Below are positions 33,364-42,413 of a stretch of 64,000 nt of DNA, piece by piece. The notes under the pieces are model-generated. The model was not told the DNA's origin, did no database searches, and was given only the letters and a program-made list of their open reading frames with translations. The translations under genes and the position numbers were made by a program. The stretch is taken from the NCBI RefSeq assembly GCF_008039555.1, contig NZ_VDUW01000004.1, forward strand, positions 218,918-282,917. The letters run 5' to 3'. Each line of letters begins with the position of its first letter. Within the stretch, counting starts at the first letter, position 1. The DNA comes from Cerasibacillus terrae (GTDB lineage Bacteria > Bacillota > Bacilli > Bacillales > Amphibacillaceae).

Positions 33364-34491
33364 TTAATCATCTTGTTTGATCACATTTGGTACTCGAATC
33401 ATAATTTTTGTCCCTTTATCTGACATAATATCTAATGTCCCATTTACAAATTCTAATCTTTCCCGCATACCTCGTAATCCATGTTCTTTTAAGGTATCTT
33501 TTTTATGTGGTATACCGATACCATCATCTATGATTTCTAGTGTCCATTCGTCTTTAGATTGTTTGATGGTTATGGTACATTTCGTTGCTTGACTATGTTT
33601 AACAACATTTGTCACAGATTCTTTTAAACACATGGCCAATGTGTTTTCTACTAGTAGTGGTGTATTTTGTAAAGCTGCATTTCCCTTAATCTCACATGTG
33701 ATTTGTGCTGCTTTTAAAATCTGTTGAACACGAACAATTTCATCTTGTAATTTTTCACCTTTCATGTTGTAAACCATTTCACGTACTTCTTTTAATGCAA
33801 TTCGCGCTGTTTGATGAATATCAATAATCTCTTCTTTAGCTTGTTTTGGCCGCACACTTACTAATCGTGTGGCAAGATCGCTTTTCAAACCAATTAACGA
33901 AAGCTTTTGCCCTAATGTATCATGTAAGTCTCTGGCGATTCGTTGTCTTTCTTCCAAAACCATTAATTGGGAAATTTTTTCTCTTGCTGCTTTTAGCTCC
34001 GCTTCTAAGCGTTCGTGTTTATTCCTATTATACATATTCACCGGTAAAAGAATGACACCAAGGATACTAAAAATAATGAACGGCCATTGGGATAAAATGA
34101 TATCTGTTTGATTAAAAAAACCAACCCCAACAGCGAGCACTGTCGTTACAAGATGTACAACATATAAACTAATAAATCCTCGTTTACTTTGAATATTCCC
34201 AATATAAAAGGCAAGAAATAACGAAAAATATACATACCCTAAAAATACCGTCATAACAACACTAATCGCCATTTCAATACTTACAGCTGTGTATGCTATC
34301 CATCCTGTCGATAAAAAAGATAGGCGGTAGGCAGTAAAAAATAATAAAATCATGATGATTCCGAAAATAATACCGACAGTCGAAGCAGTCTTAAACACAA
34401 AATAGAAAGGCAAAATACAGAAAATAACCCATACATAAGCACTTAGCCCTGTACTTTTAGGGATAATATGATACCAACTCTGTTTTTCCAT
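33364..34491 (-). CDS. desK: DesK-like membrane thermosensor histidine kinase
   Basis: 375 residues. Four to five N-terminal membrane segments (residues 15-150) are followed by the HisKA_3 motif ERQRIARDLHDTLGQ with the phospho-acceptor His. The GHKL ATPase has EIIDDGIGIP and HGLRGMRERLE. In B. subtilis DesK senses membrane thickness in the cold and phosphorylates DesR. There is a 140-base gap before desR containing a duplicated CTCATCGTAACCG motif. Confidence 0.92.
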   Translation of the reverse strand: MEKQSWYHIIPKSTGLSAYVWVIFCILPFYFVFKTASTVGIIFGIIMILLFFTAYRLSFLSTGWIAYTAVSIEMAISVVMTVFLGYVYFSLFLAFYIGNIQSKRGFISLYVVHLVTTVLAVGVGFFNQTDIILSQWPFIIFSILGVILLPVNMYNRNKHERLEAELKAAREKISQLMVLEERQRIARDLHDTLGQKLSLIGLKSDLATRLVSVRPKQAKEEIIDIHQTARIALKEVREMVYNMKGEKLQDEIVRVQQILKAAQITCEIKGNAALQNTPLLVENTLAMCLKESVTNVVKHSQATKCTITIKQSKDEWTLEIIDDGIGIPHKKDTLKEHGLRGMRERLEFVNGTLDIMSDKGTKIMIRVPNVIKQDD

Positions 34492-34619
34492 GATTGCCCT
34501 CCCTTGAAAATCATTGTATTAAGTATAGCAAATTGTTTCTATCTGGGGAATTTAACTCCGTATTTCTATCTATGATGGATTCTGAATATATCTGTTGAAA
34601 ATCTGAGATGTACGTGCAA

Positions 34620-35219
34620 ATATTGATATATTCCTCTGAATACCGATTTATTCCTCTGAATACCGATTTATTCCTCTGAATACCGATATACTCCTCTGAA
34701 TACCGATATACTCCTCTGAATCCCGATATATCCGCTTGAATCCCGATATATTCGTTTGAATCCCGATATATTCGTTTGAATCCCGATATATTCGCTTGAA
34801 TACCGATATATTCGCGCGAATCCCGATATATTCGTCTGAATACCGATATATTTGCTTGAATACCGATATATTTGCTTGAATACCGATATATTCCTCTGAA
34901 TACCGATATATTCGTCCGAATCCCGATATACTCCTCTGAATACCGATATATTCGTCCGAATACCGATATATTCGTCCGAATACCGATATCCTGCTCCGAA
35001 TACCGATATCCTGCTCCGAATCCCGATATCCTGCTCCGAATCCCGATATCCTGCTCCGAATCCCGATATCCTGCTCCGAATCCCGATATCCTGCTCCGAA
35101 TACCGATATCCTGCTCCGAATCCCGATATCCTGCTCCGAATCCCGATATCCTGCTCCGAATCCCGATATATTCGTCCGAACCCCGATATATTCCTCTGAA
35201 TACCGATATATTGGTCATG
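34620..35219. repeat. 20-bp tandem array, about 30 units
   Basis: Exactly 600 bases of 20-base units, consensus CCGAATACCGATATATTCGT, with variants CCGAATCCCGATATCCTGCT concentrated in the middle third (34981-35160). Many units hold the hairpin-like pair CGAATA/TATTCG. Open frames across it are by-products of the repeats. It separates des from desK. Confidence 0.97.
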
Positions 35220-35420
35220 TCCGAATAATTGTGTAAATATTAAATGGACCAAGTAACATGAGCGAAAGAAATATACGTAGACTCCTGCGGGAAAAAAGGC
35301 CTCGCTTAAGACCCCCGAGAGTGTAGCTCGAGGAGGCTCAGCAGCCGCCCGCGGAAAGCGGAGTATATTTCTGTAGCGATAACCATTATAAAGTTATCAT
35401 TTTACACACAATTCCGGACA
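35218..35420. mobile_element. Short inverted-repeat element (MITE-like) next to the 20-bp array
   Basis: TGTCCGAATAATTGTGTAAA at the left and, reversed, TGTCCGGAATTGTGTGTAAA at the right form imperfect terminal repeats of about 20 bases. The ATAATTGTGTAAA part equals the left end of the IS256-type elements at 14582 and 63874. There is no ORF inside. It may be a non-autonomous derivative that carries a GACTCCTGCGGG element. Confidence 0.55.
35270..35370 (+). repeat. GACTCCTGCGGG-type intergenic element, copy 3
   Basis: AATATACG...GTATATT outer arms surround GACTCCTGCGGGAAAA, TTAAGACCCCC, CGAGGAGGCTCAGCAG and CGCGGAAAGCGGAG, the conserved block order. Confidence 0.82.
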
Positions 35421-35440
35421 GAATCTATTTGAATTGAAAA

Positions 35441-35472
35441 AACCTCCTTCTTAAGATTAAGAAGAAGGTGGT
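35441..35472 (-). terminator. Terminator of des
   Basis: AACCTCCTTCTT pairs with AAGAAGAAGGTGGTT (one bulge); on the minus strand a TTTTTT run follows. Confidence 0.85.
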
Positions 35473-35477
35473 TGTTG

Positions 35478-36530
35478 TTATTTTTCTTGTATTGTGGGAT
35501 TTGATTGTAATGCCACATCCAATTTTCTTTTCTTTTGTAATGCTTTTATTTCTTTAAAGCCGACAAATGAGCGATTCACTTCATCATATAAACGGAAGCG
35601 GATGGCTCGTAAACTCGATTTCAATGTGATTGTTGTTGCCTCTTTTAATGGAGGAACAGACTCATGTGCCTTTTCAAGATGATAGTTCGGGACTTTCGGA
35701 CTTAAGTGATGCACATGGTGAAAGCCGATATTACCTGTCATCCATTGTAACACTTTCGGTAATTTGTAATAGGAACTTCCATCGATTGCTGCCTTAACAA
35801 AGCTCCATTCCGCCTCATTTTCAAAATAGGAGTCTTCGAATTGATGTTGTACGTAAAACAACCATATTCCTAACGAACCCGCAATAAACATCATTGGCAA
35901 CTGAATAATTAAATATGCCTGCCAGCCAATCGCCCAAATTAGAAGTCCGTGCACGATGACAATCGCAATGTTAGTAAAATATGTGTTCAGGCGTTCCCTT
36001 TTATTCGCACCTTTTCGATTAAATCGATTCGAAACAAGATATAAATAAAGTGGACCAAATCCAAACATGATGATTGGGTTTCGGTATAAACGATAAGCAA
36101 ATCTTTTCCATGTTGATGCGGCTAGATATTCTTCAACCGTCATAATCCACACATCACCAGTTCCAAGTTTATCTATATTACCACTTGTCGCATGATGGAT
36201 GGCATGGTTTCGTTTCCATTTTTCAAAAGCAAAAAAGGTAAGAATACCAGTAAATGTTCCGACATAGCGATTTGCTTTACTGCTTTTGAAGAAGGATCCA
36301 TGTGTACAATCATGAAAAATAATAAATGTCCGGATTAAAAATCCTGATGCTAAAACAATAAACGGTACAGTTAACCAAATAGAAACAGCTAAACTTTTAT
36401 AGGCTAAAAACCAACATAGTAAAAAAGGTAAAACAGTGTTTATCATTTGAAAAATACTTGAAGCGTTATTTGACTTTGTAAAAGGAATAATGCTCTTTCG
36501 AAGCTGTGCTTGTTTCTTCTTTTGATCCAT
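35478..36530 (-). CDS. des: Membrane acyl-lipid desaturase Des
   Basis: 350 residues with four membrane segments and the three histidine boxes HDCTH, HAIHH and HHVHH of di-iron acyl-lipid desaturases. It introduces a double bond into membrane phospholipid chains when the membrane stiffens in the cold. TAGGAGG is the ribosome binding site. The DesR-type palindrome at 36623-36636 is about 95 bases upstream. The regulator genes follow, beyond the repeat arrays. Confidence 0.94.
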   Translation of the reverse strand: MDQKKKQAQLRKSIIPFTKSNNASSIFQMINTVLPFLLCWFLAYKSLAVSIWLTVPFIVLASGFLIRTFIIFHDCTHGSFFKSSKANRYVGTFTGILTFFAFEKWKRNHAIHHATSGNIDKLGTGDVWIMTVEEYLAASTWKRFAYRLYRNPIIMFGFGPLYLYLVSNRFNRKGANKRERLNTYFTNIAIVIVHGLLIWAIGWQAYLIIQLPMMFIAGSLGIWLFYVQHQFEDSYFENEAEWSFVKAAIDGSSYYKLPKVLQWMTGNIGFHHVHHLSPKVPNYHLEKAHESVPPLKEATTITLKSSLRAIRFRLYDEVNRSFVGFKEIKALQKKRKLDVALQSNPTIQEK

Positions 36531-36600
36531 CTCATTTCCTCCTAAACGGAAACATTGATAACTCTATATTTAGCTTAGGAAAAAAAAGAGTAAGTTATAA

Positions 36601-36636
36601 GTCATAAATGTCAGATGTTTCAATGACAAATGTCAT
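36601..36636 (-). promoter_or_regulatory. Candidate DesR binding region of des
   Basis: ATGACA-AA-TGTCAT (36623-36636) is an inverted repeat, and a related GTCATAAATGTCA lies at 36601-36613. On the minus strand TATAAC near 36593 can be the -10. The symmetric TGACA half sites and position fit activation by a phosphorylated DesR. The intergenic stretch 36531-36858 holds nothing else I can support. Confidence 0.6.
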
Positions 36637-36749
36637 GTTTTTTGGTCGGTGCCTGTCACTCCCCGAAATACCTCGAATTTTGTCGATTTGATCATTTTAC
36701 ATGTATCCAGTTAAATCTCCAGCACTTTCCTCTATATGAAAAGCCACGT

Positions 36750-36780
36750 TAAAAAAGGCACTCCCCTATAAGAGGAGCAC
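36750..36780 (-). terminator. Terminator downstream of the SASP gene
   Basis: AAAGGCACTCCCC and GAGGAGCACCTTT give an imperfect GC-rich hairpin; on the minus strand it is followed by TTTTTT. Confidence 0.65.
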
Positions 36781-36858
36781 CTTTCTTTTGGCCCGTGATT
36801 CCTGGTTGGCCGTCGTTTTTTCAAACATAATTACAACCAACCTACTTCAAAGATAAAC

Positions 36859-37065
36859 TTAGTTCCTTCTCTCTCTCATTGTTTCTTCGGCGATTCGAAT
36901 CATTCTTTTGACCATCTCGCCACCCACTTTACCGTTATCACGTGCAGTCGTATCAGCGCCTAATTCAACATCAAGTTCATTTGCAATTTCATCCTTCATG
37001 TTGTTGATCGCATCTTCCGCTCCAGGGACAAGTAACTTATTGTTATTGTTCCTGTCTTCTGCCAT
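36859..37065 (-). CDS. Alpha/beta-type small acid-soluble spore protein
   Basis: 68 residues matching the alpha/beta SASP family. It has the conserved MKDEIANELDV region (with the germination-protease cleavage area) and the DNA-binding C-terminal motif GKVGGEMVKRMI. Such proteins coat spore DNA and protect it from UV and heat. AAGGAGTGATCACAC precedes the ATG. It confirms a spore-forming host. Confidence 0.95.
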   Translation of the reverse strand: MAEDRNNNNKLLVPGAEDAINNMKDEIANELDVELGADTTARDNGKVGGEMVKRMIRIAEETMRERRN

Positions 37066-37149
37066 GTGTGATCACTCCTTGTGGGATATGAATAGAAAAA
37101 TCTATTCCTTATTAAAATGTGAAATCTATGTTTTTTTATACGTGGTAAA

Positions 37150-38100
37150 TTATGAGCATCCTGGTCGATTATTTAAAAAGTTTTGATAAGCAAAGCCTCG
37201 TACTTCCTCTTCTTTATAATGTTTTAAAAGTTCATTTATTAAATTCTCATAGTGGGCTGCATTTTCTAATTGGTCTACATAATAAAAAATTCCATCAAAA
37301 TCAGAGCCAAATCCGATTTGTTTCACTCCACCTAATGAACATAAATAATCTATATGTTGGATGACATCGGTAATCGTGGCTGTTTCACTATCCTTTTTTA
37401 AAAATGGTGGATTAAACACCACATGGATGAGCCCGTTTTTCTTAAACATTGCTTCAATTTGATTATCATATAAATTTCGTGGATGATCACACAATGCGCG
37501 AACATTGGAATGGCTTGCGATTGGGTATTCCGATAATTCAAGTATATCCCAAAAACCCTTCACCGTAGAATGAGACACATCTGTAAACACTTTATTTTCA
37601 TTATTTAATTGTACGACTTCTTTACCAAGCAAGGTTAAACCTCCACCTCTTGGCTCCCCTGCCCCATCTGCACAAAGGTTCGCATTATTCCATGTCAATC
37701 CGATATAAAGGACACCTTCACGGTAGAGCTGTCTTAATTTAATTAGGTCATTTCCAAACGCATCTGCACCCTCTAATGCCAAAACAGCACCAATTTGTCC
37801 ATCTTCTAAATGATTAAAATCATCCCATTTTTTGATATGAACCATTTCCGGATTTTTCGCTAAAACCTCGGAATGAAATAAATCAATCTGTTCCATAAGA
37901 TAACCCCATTTTTCATAGGAAGGAATATCCGGTTCTAAAAATAATGCGAAAAACTGTGCAAAATGATTTCCCCTTTTCAATCGATTAAAATTTGTATCTA
38001 ATTCATCGCTATTTCGAAAAGTTAGTGGGAGAGATTGCTTTCCCCTTTTCGCTATTTGAAGTTTATATAATGCATCACAATGTGTATCAATAATTTTCAT
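37150..38100 (-). CDS. M19 family membrane-type dipeptidase
   Basis: 316 residues. The M19 metal ligands are visible: HCD in IIDTHCDAL, the bridging Glu in VLALEGADAF, histidines in DVSHST and ASHSNVRALC, and Asp in GFGSDFDG. It hydrolyses dipeptides and may be cytoplasmic, as no signal peptide is seen. GAAGGGAATGAG is the ribosome binding site. Followed at 38223 by a peptidase-like amidotransferase in the same direction. Confidence 0.92.
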   Translation of the reverse strand: MKIIDTHCDALYKLQIAKRGKQSLPLTFRNSDELDTNFNRLKRGNHFAQFFALFLEPDIPSYEKWGYLMEQIDLFHSEVLAKNPEMVHIKKWDDFNHLEDGQIGAVLALEGADAFGNDLIKLRQLYREGVLYIGLTWNNANLCADGAGEPRGGGLTLLGKEVVQLNNENKVFTDVSHSTVKGFWDILELSEYPIASHSNVRALCDHPRNLYDNQIEAMFKKNGLIHVVFNPPFLKKDSETATITDVIQHIDYLCSLGGVKQIGFGSDFDGIFYYVDQLENAAHYENLINELLKHYKEEEVRGFAYQNFLNNRPGCS

Positions 38101-38222
38101 TCTCTCATTCCCTTCTTAGTAATATTCAAGAACGCACATTCCACGGTCATACTCGCAAATATTTATGCCAAGAAACACACATCACTAGTCATCCCTTCAA
38201 TCCCATCAACAAACTCACATTT

Positions 38223-38936
38223 TCATTTCCCACAAGCCCTTATAAATGCTCTAAAAATTTTCCAAGATGCTTCATCATCGGCTTCTAGCATATTTTCGGG
38301 ATGCCATTGAAGTCCGAGTGCGAAATGATGTTCTTTATTTTCGATTGCTTCAATTATACCATCACTCGCTGTTCCACTTACTTGAAATGGGGCAACTACA
38401 TTTCGGTTTGCTTGATGATGACGGCTATTTACTCGCAGCTTGTGTGTATTGGTAATTTTTGCAAGTAAGCTTCCTGGAGTAACGTTTACATAATGAGAGC
38501 CATGGCTTAATGGTGCTTTTTGTTGGTGTTGCAATAATTCATGATCCTGATATTGTGTATAAATATCTTGATACATGTCACCACCTGTGGCAATGTTTAA
38601 TACTTGGCTTCCCCTGCAGACACCAAGAATTGGCTTGTTATTAGCCAACATTTCCTTTATCAAAGCTATTTCAAACGTATCACGCTTCGGAATAATCGTA
38701 CCAAGTTTAGGATGTGGTTCTTCGCCAAATAGCGTTGGATCAATATCATAACCACCAGTTGCTAAAAGGCCATCTATTTTTTCGGCAATCTGCTTTATAT
38801 CTGCCTCACCATTATAATAAGGTAGAACAATTGGGATTCCACCTGCTTTTAGAATTGCTTTGATATTTGCATTTGCTATCATATAATACGATTCATCTAT
38901 TTCCATTGATGGTGTTACACCAATAAATGGTTTCAT
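38223..38936 (-). CDS. Gamma-glutamyl-gamma-aminobutyrate hydrolase-like protein
   Basis: 237 residues from the ATG at 38936 behind GGGGGAGAAGTCAT. A class I glutamine-amidotransferase fold with nucleophile Cys in LGVCRGSQVLN and the His-Glu pair in LQWHPENM. It is of the PuuD type, which cleaves gamma-glutamyl bonds. About 120 bases separate it from the M19 dipeptidase, so the pair may work on gamma-glutamyl or other peptides together. Confidence 0.88.
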   Translation of the reverse strand: MKPFIGVTPSMEIDESYYMIANANIKAILKAGGIPIVLPYYNGEADIKQIAEKIDGLLATGGYDIDPTLFGEEPHPKLGTIIPKRDTFEIALIKEMLANNKPILGVCRGSQVLNIATGGDMYQDIYTQYQDHELLQHQQKAPLSHGSHYVNVTPGSLLAKITNTHKLRVNSRHHQANRNVVAPFQVSGTASDGIIEAIENKEHHFALGLQWHPENMLEADDEASWKIFRAFIRACGK

Positions 38937-39190
38937 ATGACTTCTCCCCCGTTCGCTTTTGATTAAACGTTCACCATTTTTTACTGCTTGCAATTGAAAA
39001 TTTCGTTTTAATCACTCCGATTTTTTCATCACGTCTATTTAAAATAAGTTCTTCTTAATATGTATGCAACTTCTTAAAAATGGATTCATTCCCTATTACT
39101 AATTCCTGAGCATACTTTTTTCTAATATCCAGGAGCAGATTTTGCACGCAATGTCGGGATTAAAATGAAAAATAATGCATGAAAAAAGTA

Positions 39191-39220
39191 AAAGTAGTCC
39201 CATACAGTGGAGACTACTTT
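39191..39220 (-). terminator. Terminator of the HxlR gene
   Basis: AAAGTAGTC (39191-39199) and GACTACTTT (39212-39220); A/T-rich flanks on both sides. Confidence 0.82.
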
Positions 39221-39231
39221 TAAATAAAAGT

Positions 39232-39603
39232 TTATATATTTTTTATATGTAAAACTTCTTTCGTATATTTTTCTCCCCATTGTTTCATATCTACAATAAT
39301 TGGTCGCAATGTTTCACCAAATTCTGTGAGAGAATATTCTACTTTTGGTGGTACAACAGGGTAAACTTCACGATGAATAATTTTTTGTTCTTCTAATTCA
39401 CGTAACTGTAATGTCAGCATTCGCTGTGTAATGGTTGGAATTAGCAGCCGAAGTTCATTAAATCTTTTTGTCCCATCAAGCAAATGATACAAAATAATAC
39501 CCTTCCACTTTCCACTAATTAATTTTATCGTTGTTTCTACTAAGCAGGGAGATGTATCCGGCCACTCTTCACAATGATTTTCACCTGTTTTAATATCAAT
39601 CAT
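39232..39603 (-). CDS. HxlR family redox-type regulator
   Basis: 123 residues from the ATG at 39603 behind AGAGGAGAGCG; the longer frame would run into the operator at 39643-39660. The winged helix ([47 protein letters not shown]) is typical of HxlR. A Cys in [10 protein letters not shown] just before the DNA-binding core is the usual thiol sensor position in redox-responsive members such as HypR. It likely senses quinones, aldehydes or oxidants and controls the flavodoxin-type gene at 41271. Confidence 0.9.
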   Translation of the reverse strand: MIDIKTGENHCEEWPDTSPCLVETTIKLISGKWKGIILYHLLDGTKRFNELRLLIPTITQRMLTLQLRELEEQKIIHREVYPVVPPKVEYSLTEFGETLRPIIVDMKQWGEKYTKEVLHIKNI

Positions 39604-39642
39604 AATGATTCGCTCTCCTCTATTTACTACCATTTTATACTT

Positions 39643-39668
39643 AGGCACAAAAATGTGCCTTCTTGTTT
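39643..39668. promoter_or_regulatory. Candidate HxlR operator, autoregulatory site
   Basis: AGGCACA (39643-39649) and TGTGCCT (39654-39660) form an inverted repeat, extended by TCTTGTTT. The 17-base part AAATGTGCCTTCTTGTTT minus one position recurs upstream of the oxidoreductase at 41271. Confidence 0.68.
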
Positions 39669-39760
39669 GATTGATGTTTATATTTTATCATGAAGTGGAA
39701 AACATATAAAAGGAAATGATTTAAGTCATTTCATTCATATCTCACCTCCCATAGATGTGA

Positions 39761-39914
39761 GATAAAGTGAAACTTCAATCAGGGGGAGGCTTCTCCTTCT
39801 CCCACTGATTGTTAGTTGAACGAATCGGGCCTTTACTGGCTGTTGATCCTACACTTATAATTCTGTGAGTATCTCGAATTCTTGATATGGAGGTCTTACA
39901 GCCAGTTAGTCTGC
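39761..39914 (+). repeat. 153-bp dispersed structured repeat, copy H
   Basis: Full copy (154 bases), start GATAAAGTGAAACTTC, end GTTAGTCTGC. It fills most of the gap between hxlR and the alcohol dehydrogenase gene and ends 30 bases before its ATG. Confidence 0.96.
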
Positions 39915-39943
39915 GAAAAATCTACTAGAAAGAAGGATGTAAT

Positions 39944-41098
39944 ATGTATGATTTTTTTATGCCTAATGTGAACTTTTTTGGACGCGGTGCTGTGAAAGTT
40001 ACTGGAGAGCGTTGTAAAATTCTTGGAGGTAAAAAAGCACTTATCGTTACAGACGGATTTTTACGTTCTTTACCAGGAGGTCCTGTAGAAAAAGTAATAA
40101 ATTCTCTAGACGAAGTTGGAATAACCTACGCATTTTACGATGAAGTGGAACCGAATCCGAAAGACACGAATGTTCGTGATGGATTAAAAGTATTTCAAGA
40201 CGAAAACTGTGATTTAATTGTTACAGTTGGTGGTGGAAGTGCACATGACTGTGGGAAAGGTATCGGAATTGCTGCTACACATGAAGGAGATCTTTATGAA
40301 AATTATGCAGGTATCGAAACATTAACAAATCCATTACCACCAATTGTTTGTGTTAACACAACTGCTGGTACTGGTAGTGAAGTTACTCGTCACTGTGTAA
40401 TCACTAACACAGAGAAAAAAATCAAATTTGTTATCGTTAGCTGGAGAAATACACCACTAGTATCCATTAATGACCCAGAACTTATGGTTGGAAAACCTGC
40501 TGGCTTAACTGCAGCTACAGGAATGGATGCATTAACACATGCGATTGAATCCTATGTATCATTAGGTGCTAATCCAGTAACAGATTCCATGGCCATTCAA
40601 GCGATTAAATTAATTTCAACGAACTTACGTCAAGCAGTAGCTTATGGTCAAAATATTGAAGCACGTGAAAACATGGCACATGCATCCCTTTTAGCTGGTA
40701 TGGCATTTAATAATGCTGGATTAGGCTATGTCCATGCGATGGCACACCAATTAGGTGGATTGTATGATATTCCACATGGTGTGGCAAACGCTGTGTTACT
40801 ACCACATGTTGAAGAATTTAACATTATTTCTAATCCGAAGAAATTTGCTGATATTGCAGAATTCATGGGTGAAAATATTGAAGGCCTATCTGTTCGCGAA
40901 GCAGCAGATAAAGCAATTGCTGCCATTCGTAAATTATCCGAAGATGTCAATATTCCGTCTAACATGCGTGCATTAGGTGTGAAAGAGGAAGACTTTGAAA
41001 AAATGGCCAAGCTTGCTTTAGAAGATGGTAACGCCGTAAGTAACCCAATTCAAGGAAAAGAACAAGACATCATTGACATCTTTAAAGCGGCATATTAA
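39944..41098 (+). CDS. Iron-containing alcohol dehydrogenase, methanol-dehydrogenase-like
   Basis: 384 residues of group III alcohol dehydrogenase. The NAD-binding GGGSAHDCGKGIG, TTAGTGSE and metal site (DALTHAIESYV, GYVHAMAHQLGG, IPHGVANA) are all present. The overall wording is close to the NAD-dependent methanol dehydrogenases of B. methanolicus, so oxidation of short-chain alcohols or reduction of aldehydes in the cytoplasm is likely. Ribosome binding site GAAAGAAGG. A repeat copy lies directly upstream. Confidence 0.93.
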   Translation: MYDFFMPNVNFFGRGAVKVTGERCKILGGKKALIVTDGFLRSLPGGPVEKVINSLDEVGITYAFYDEVEPNPKDTNVRDGLKVFQDENCDLIVTVGGGSAHDCGKGIGIAATHEGDLYENYAGIETLTNPLPPIVCVNTTAGTGSEVTRHCVITNTEKKIKFVIVSWRNTPLVSINDPELMVGKPAGLTAATGMDALTHAIESYVSLGANPVTDSMAIQAIKLISTNLRQAVAYGQNIEARENMAHASLLAGMAFNNAGLGYVHAMAHQLGGLYDIPHGVANAVLLPHVEEFNIISNPKKFADIAEFMGENIEGLSVREAADKAIAAIRKLSEDVNIPSNMRALGVKEEDFEKMAKLALEDGNAVSNPIQGKEQDIIDIFKAAY

Positions 41099-41104
41099 TA
41101 TAAA

Positions 41105-41140
41105 AAAGTAGCATTCCCAAGTGGGTTTGCTACTTTTTTT
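41105..41140 (+). terminator. Terminator of the alcohol dehydrogenase gene
   Basis: AAAGTAGC (41105-41112) and GCTACTTT (41129-41136), inner CCC/GGG, followed by a T run. Confidence 0.88.
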
Positions 41141-41175
41141 ATTTACTTTATTCTTCCTTTTATACTAAGTAACAT

Positions 41176-41193
41176 AAATGTGCCCTCTTGTTT
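41176..41193. promoter_or_regulatory. HxlR-type operator half before the oxidoreductase gene
   Basis: AAATGTGCCCTCTTGTTT differs at one base from AAATGTGCCTTCTTGTTT in front of hxlR. Position and near-identity suggest the same regulator. Confidence 0.68.
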
Positions 41194-41270
41194 AGGTGGG
41201 AGTTCTATTTTAACATGAATATTGGAAGGGCTTTTGAACTACTTTCACACATCAAAAGGAGGACATCAAA

Positions 41271-41870
41271 ATGAAAGTTTTAACCATTCTTTCTCATCCA
41301 CGAAAGGACTCCCTAACATCGAAGGTTGCAGAGCAATTTACAAAAGGCTTAACAGATGCGGGACATGAAGTGGAATTTCTAGATTTATACCAAGAAGAAT
41401 TCAATCCAATTGTTTATGAAAAGGATGAACCAGATTGGACAAATTCAACATACAAGTATTCGCCAATTGTTCACCAGGAAATAGAACGGATGAATAGAAA
41501 TGATGCACTTGCATTTGTCTTTCCTGTCTGGTGGTATAATATCCCAGCCATGCTAAAAGGATATATTGATCGAGTATGGAATTATAATTATGCCTATGGA
41601 AACAGTAAGCTTCCACATGAAAGAGCTTTATGGATTGGACTAGCTGGGGGAGAAAAATCACAATTTGCTAAGCGTAAGTACGACACCATGATAGACCATT
41701 ATTTAAATGTCGGGCTAGCAGGTTTTACAGGTATTTCCCATTCTAAAGTTGAAATTCTTTATGAAACATTATCCGAACAAGCTTTAGATCCTGCACAATT
41801 TGAAGCCTATCAGCAAGAATTATTAACAAAAGCCTATCAATTAGGGAAAGAGTATAGTGATTGGAAGTAA
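41271..41870 (+). CDS. NAD(P)H oxidoreductase, flavodoxin fold
   Basis: 199 residues of the MdaB/YwrO-type quinone reductase family. The FMN-binding loop lies near LSHPRKDSLT, and the family pattern FPVWWYNIPAMLKGYIDRVW is clear. It probably reduces quinones by two electrons using NAD(P)H, preventing redox cycling. AAAGGAGGACATCAAA precedes the ATG. An HxlR-like operator about 80 bases upstream predicts induction by electrophiles. Confidence 0.9.
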   Translation: MKVLTILSHPRKDSLTSKVAEQFTKGLTDAGHEVEFLDLYQEEFNPIVYEKDEPDWTNSTYKYSPIVHQEIERMNRNDALAFVFPVWWYNIPAMLKGYIDRVWNYNYAYGNSKLPHERALWIGLAGGEKSQFAKRKYDTMIDHYLNVGLAGFTGISHSKVEILYETLSEQALDPAQFEAYQQELLTKAYQLGKEYSDWK

Positions 41871-41938
41871 GCAAAAGCATTGCATATCGAGATTTCTAAA
41901 TATATAATAAAGGAAATAAATGATATGTGGTGAATAAC

Positions 41939-42226
41939 ATGGAGCTAATTCGCGTTTATAAGGCTTTGTCCAATCCAACTCGGGTACAAATCCTACAATG
42001 GTTAAAAGAACCGAGTAAATACTTCCCAGAAGTGTATCCAGATGGTGTATGTGTTAGTGATATTCAAAAAAAAGTACAACTATCCCAATCAACCGTATCT
42101 CAGTATTTATCTACACTGCAAGATGTCGGTTTAATTGAGTCTACACGTAAAGGACAGTGGACATATTACAAACGAAATGAAGTTCAAATAAAAGAAATAA
42201 AACGATGTATCATGGATCATATTTAA
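41939..42226 (+). CDS. ArsR-type HTH regulator
   Basis: 95 residues from the ATG at 41939; a GTG at 41927 is possible. The winged helix (ALSNPTRVQILQWLKE, VQLSQSTVSQYLSTLQDVGL, KGQWTYYKRNE) is typical of ArsR proteins. One Cys lies in the winged-helix region and one near the C terminus, so metal sensing is not obvious. It leads a row of redox genes (NAD-binding protein, LLM flavoprotein) that it may control. Confidence 0.87.
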   Translation: MELIRVYKALSNPTRVQILQWLKEPSKYFPEVYPDGVCVSDIQKKVQLSQSTVSQYLSTLQDVGLIESTRKGQWTYYKRNEVQIKEIKRCIMDHI

Positions 42227-42413
42227 AGCGATTGGTTTCATGTATTTGTTATCAGATAGAGTCTACACATATTTATTTATCTTTTTTTATATCCTGTATA
42301 TTATATATCGATATTTCCCGATATATAGAAAAGTTAGAGGAAGGGAAATGAATGAAATCTTAGCTATCCCTTTCCTCTTTCTATTTCAAAACGACATGAA
42401 AAGGAGAGATTTC

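Noticed and set aside
34620..35219. CRISPR array
   Set aside because: Units are contiguous with no unique spacers, and no cas genes are near. The same holds for the 51-bp and 52-bp arrays.
34511..35252. Long minus- and plus-strand frames with Tyr-Arg-rich repeats
   Set aside because: They are read-throughs of the 20-bp array in three phases (60 bases equals 20 codons) and have no ribosome binding site.
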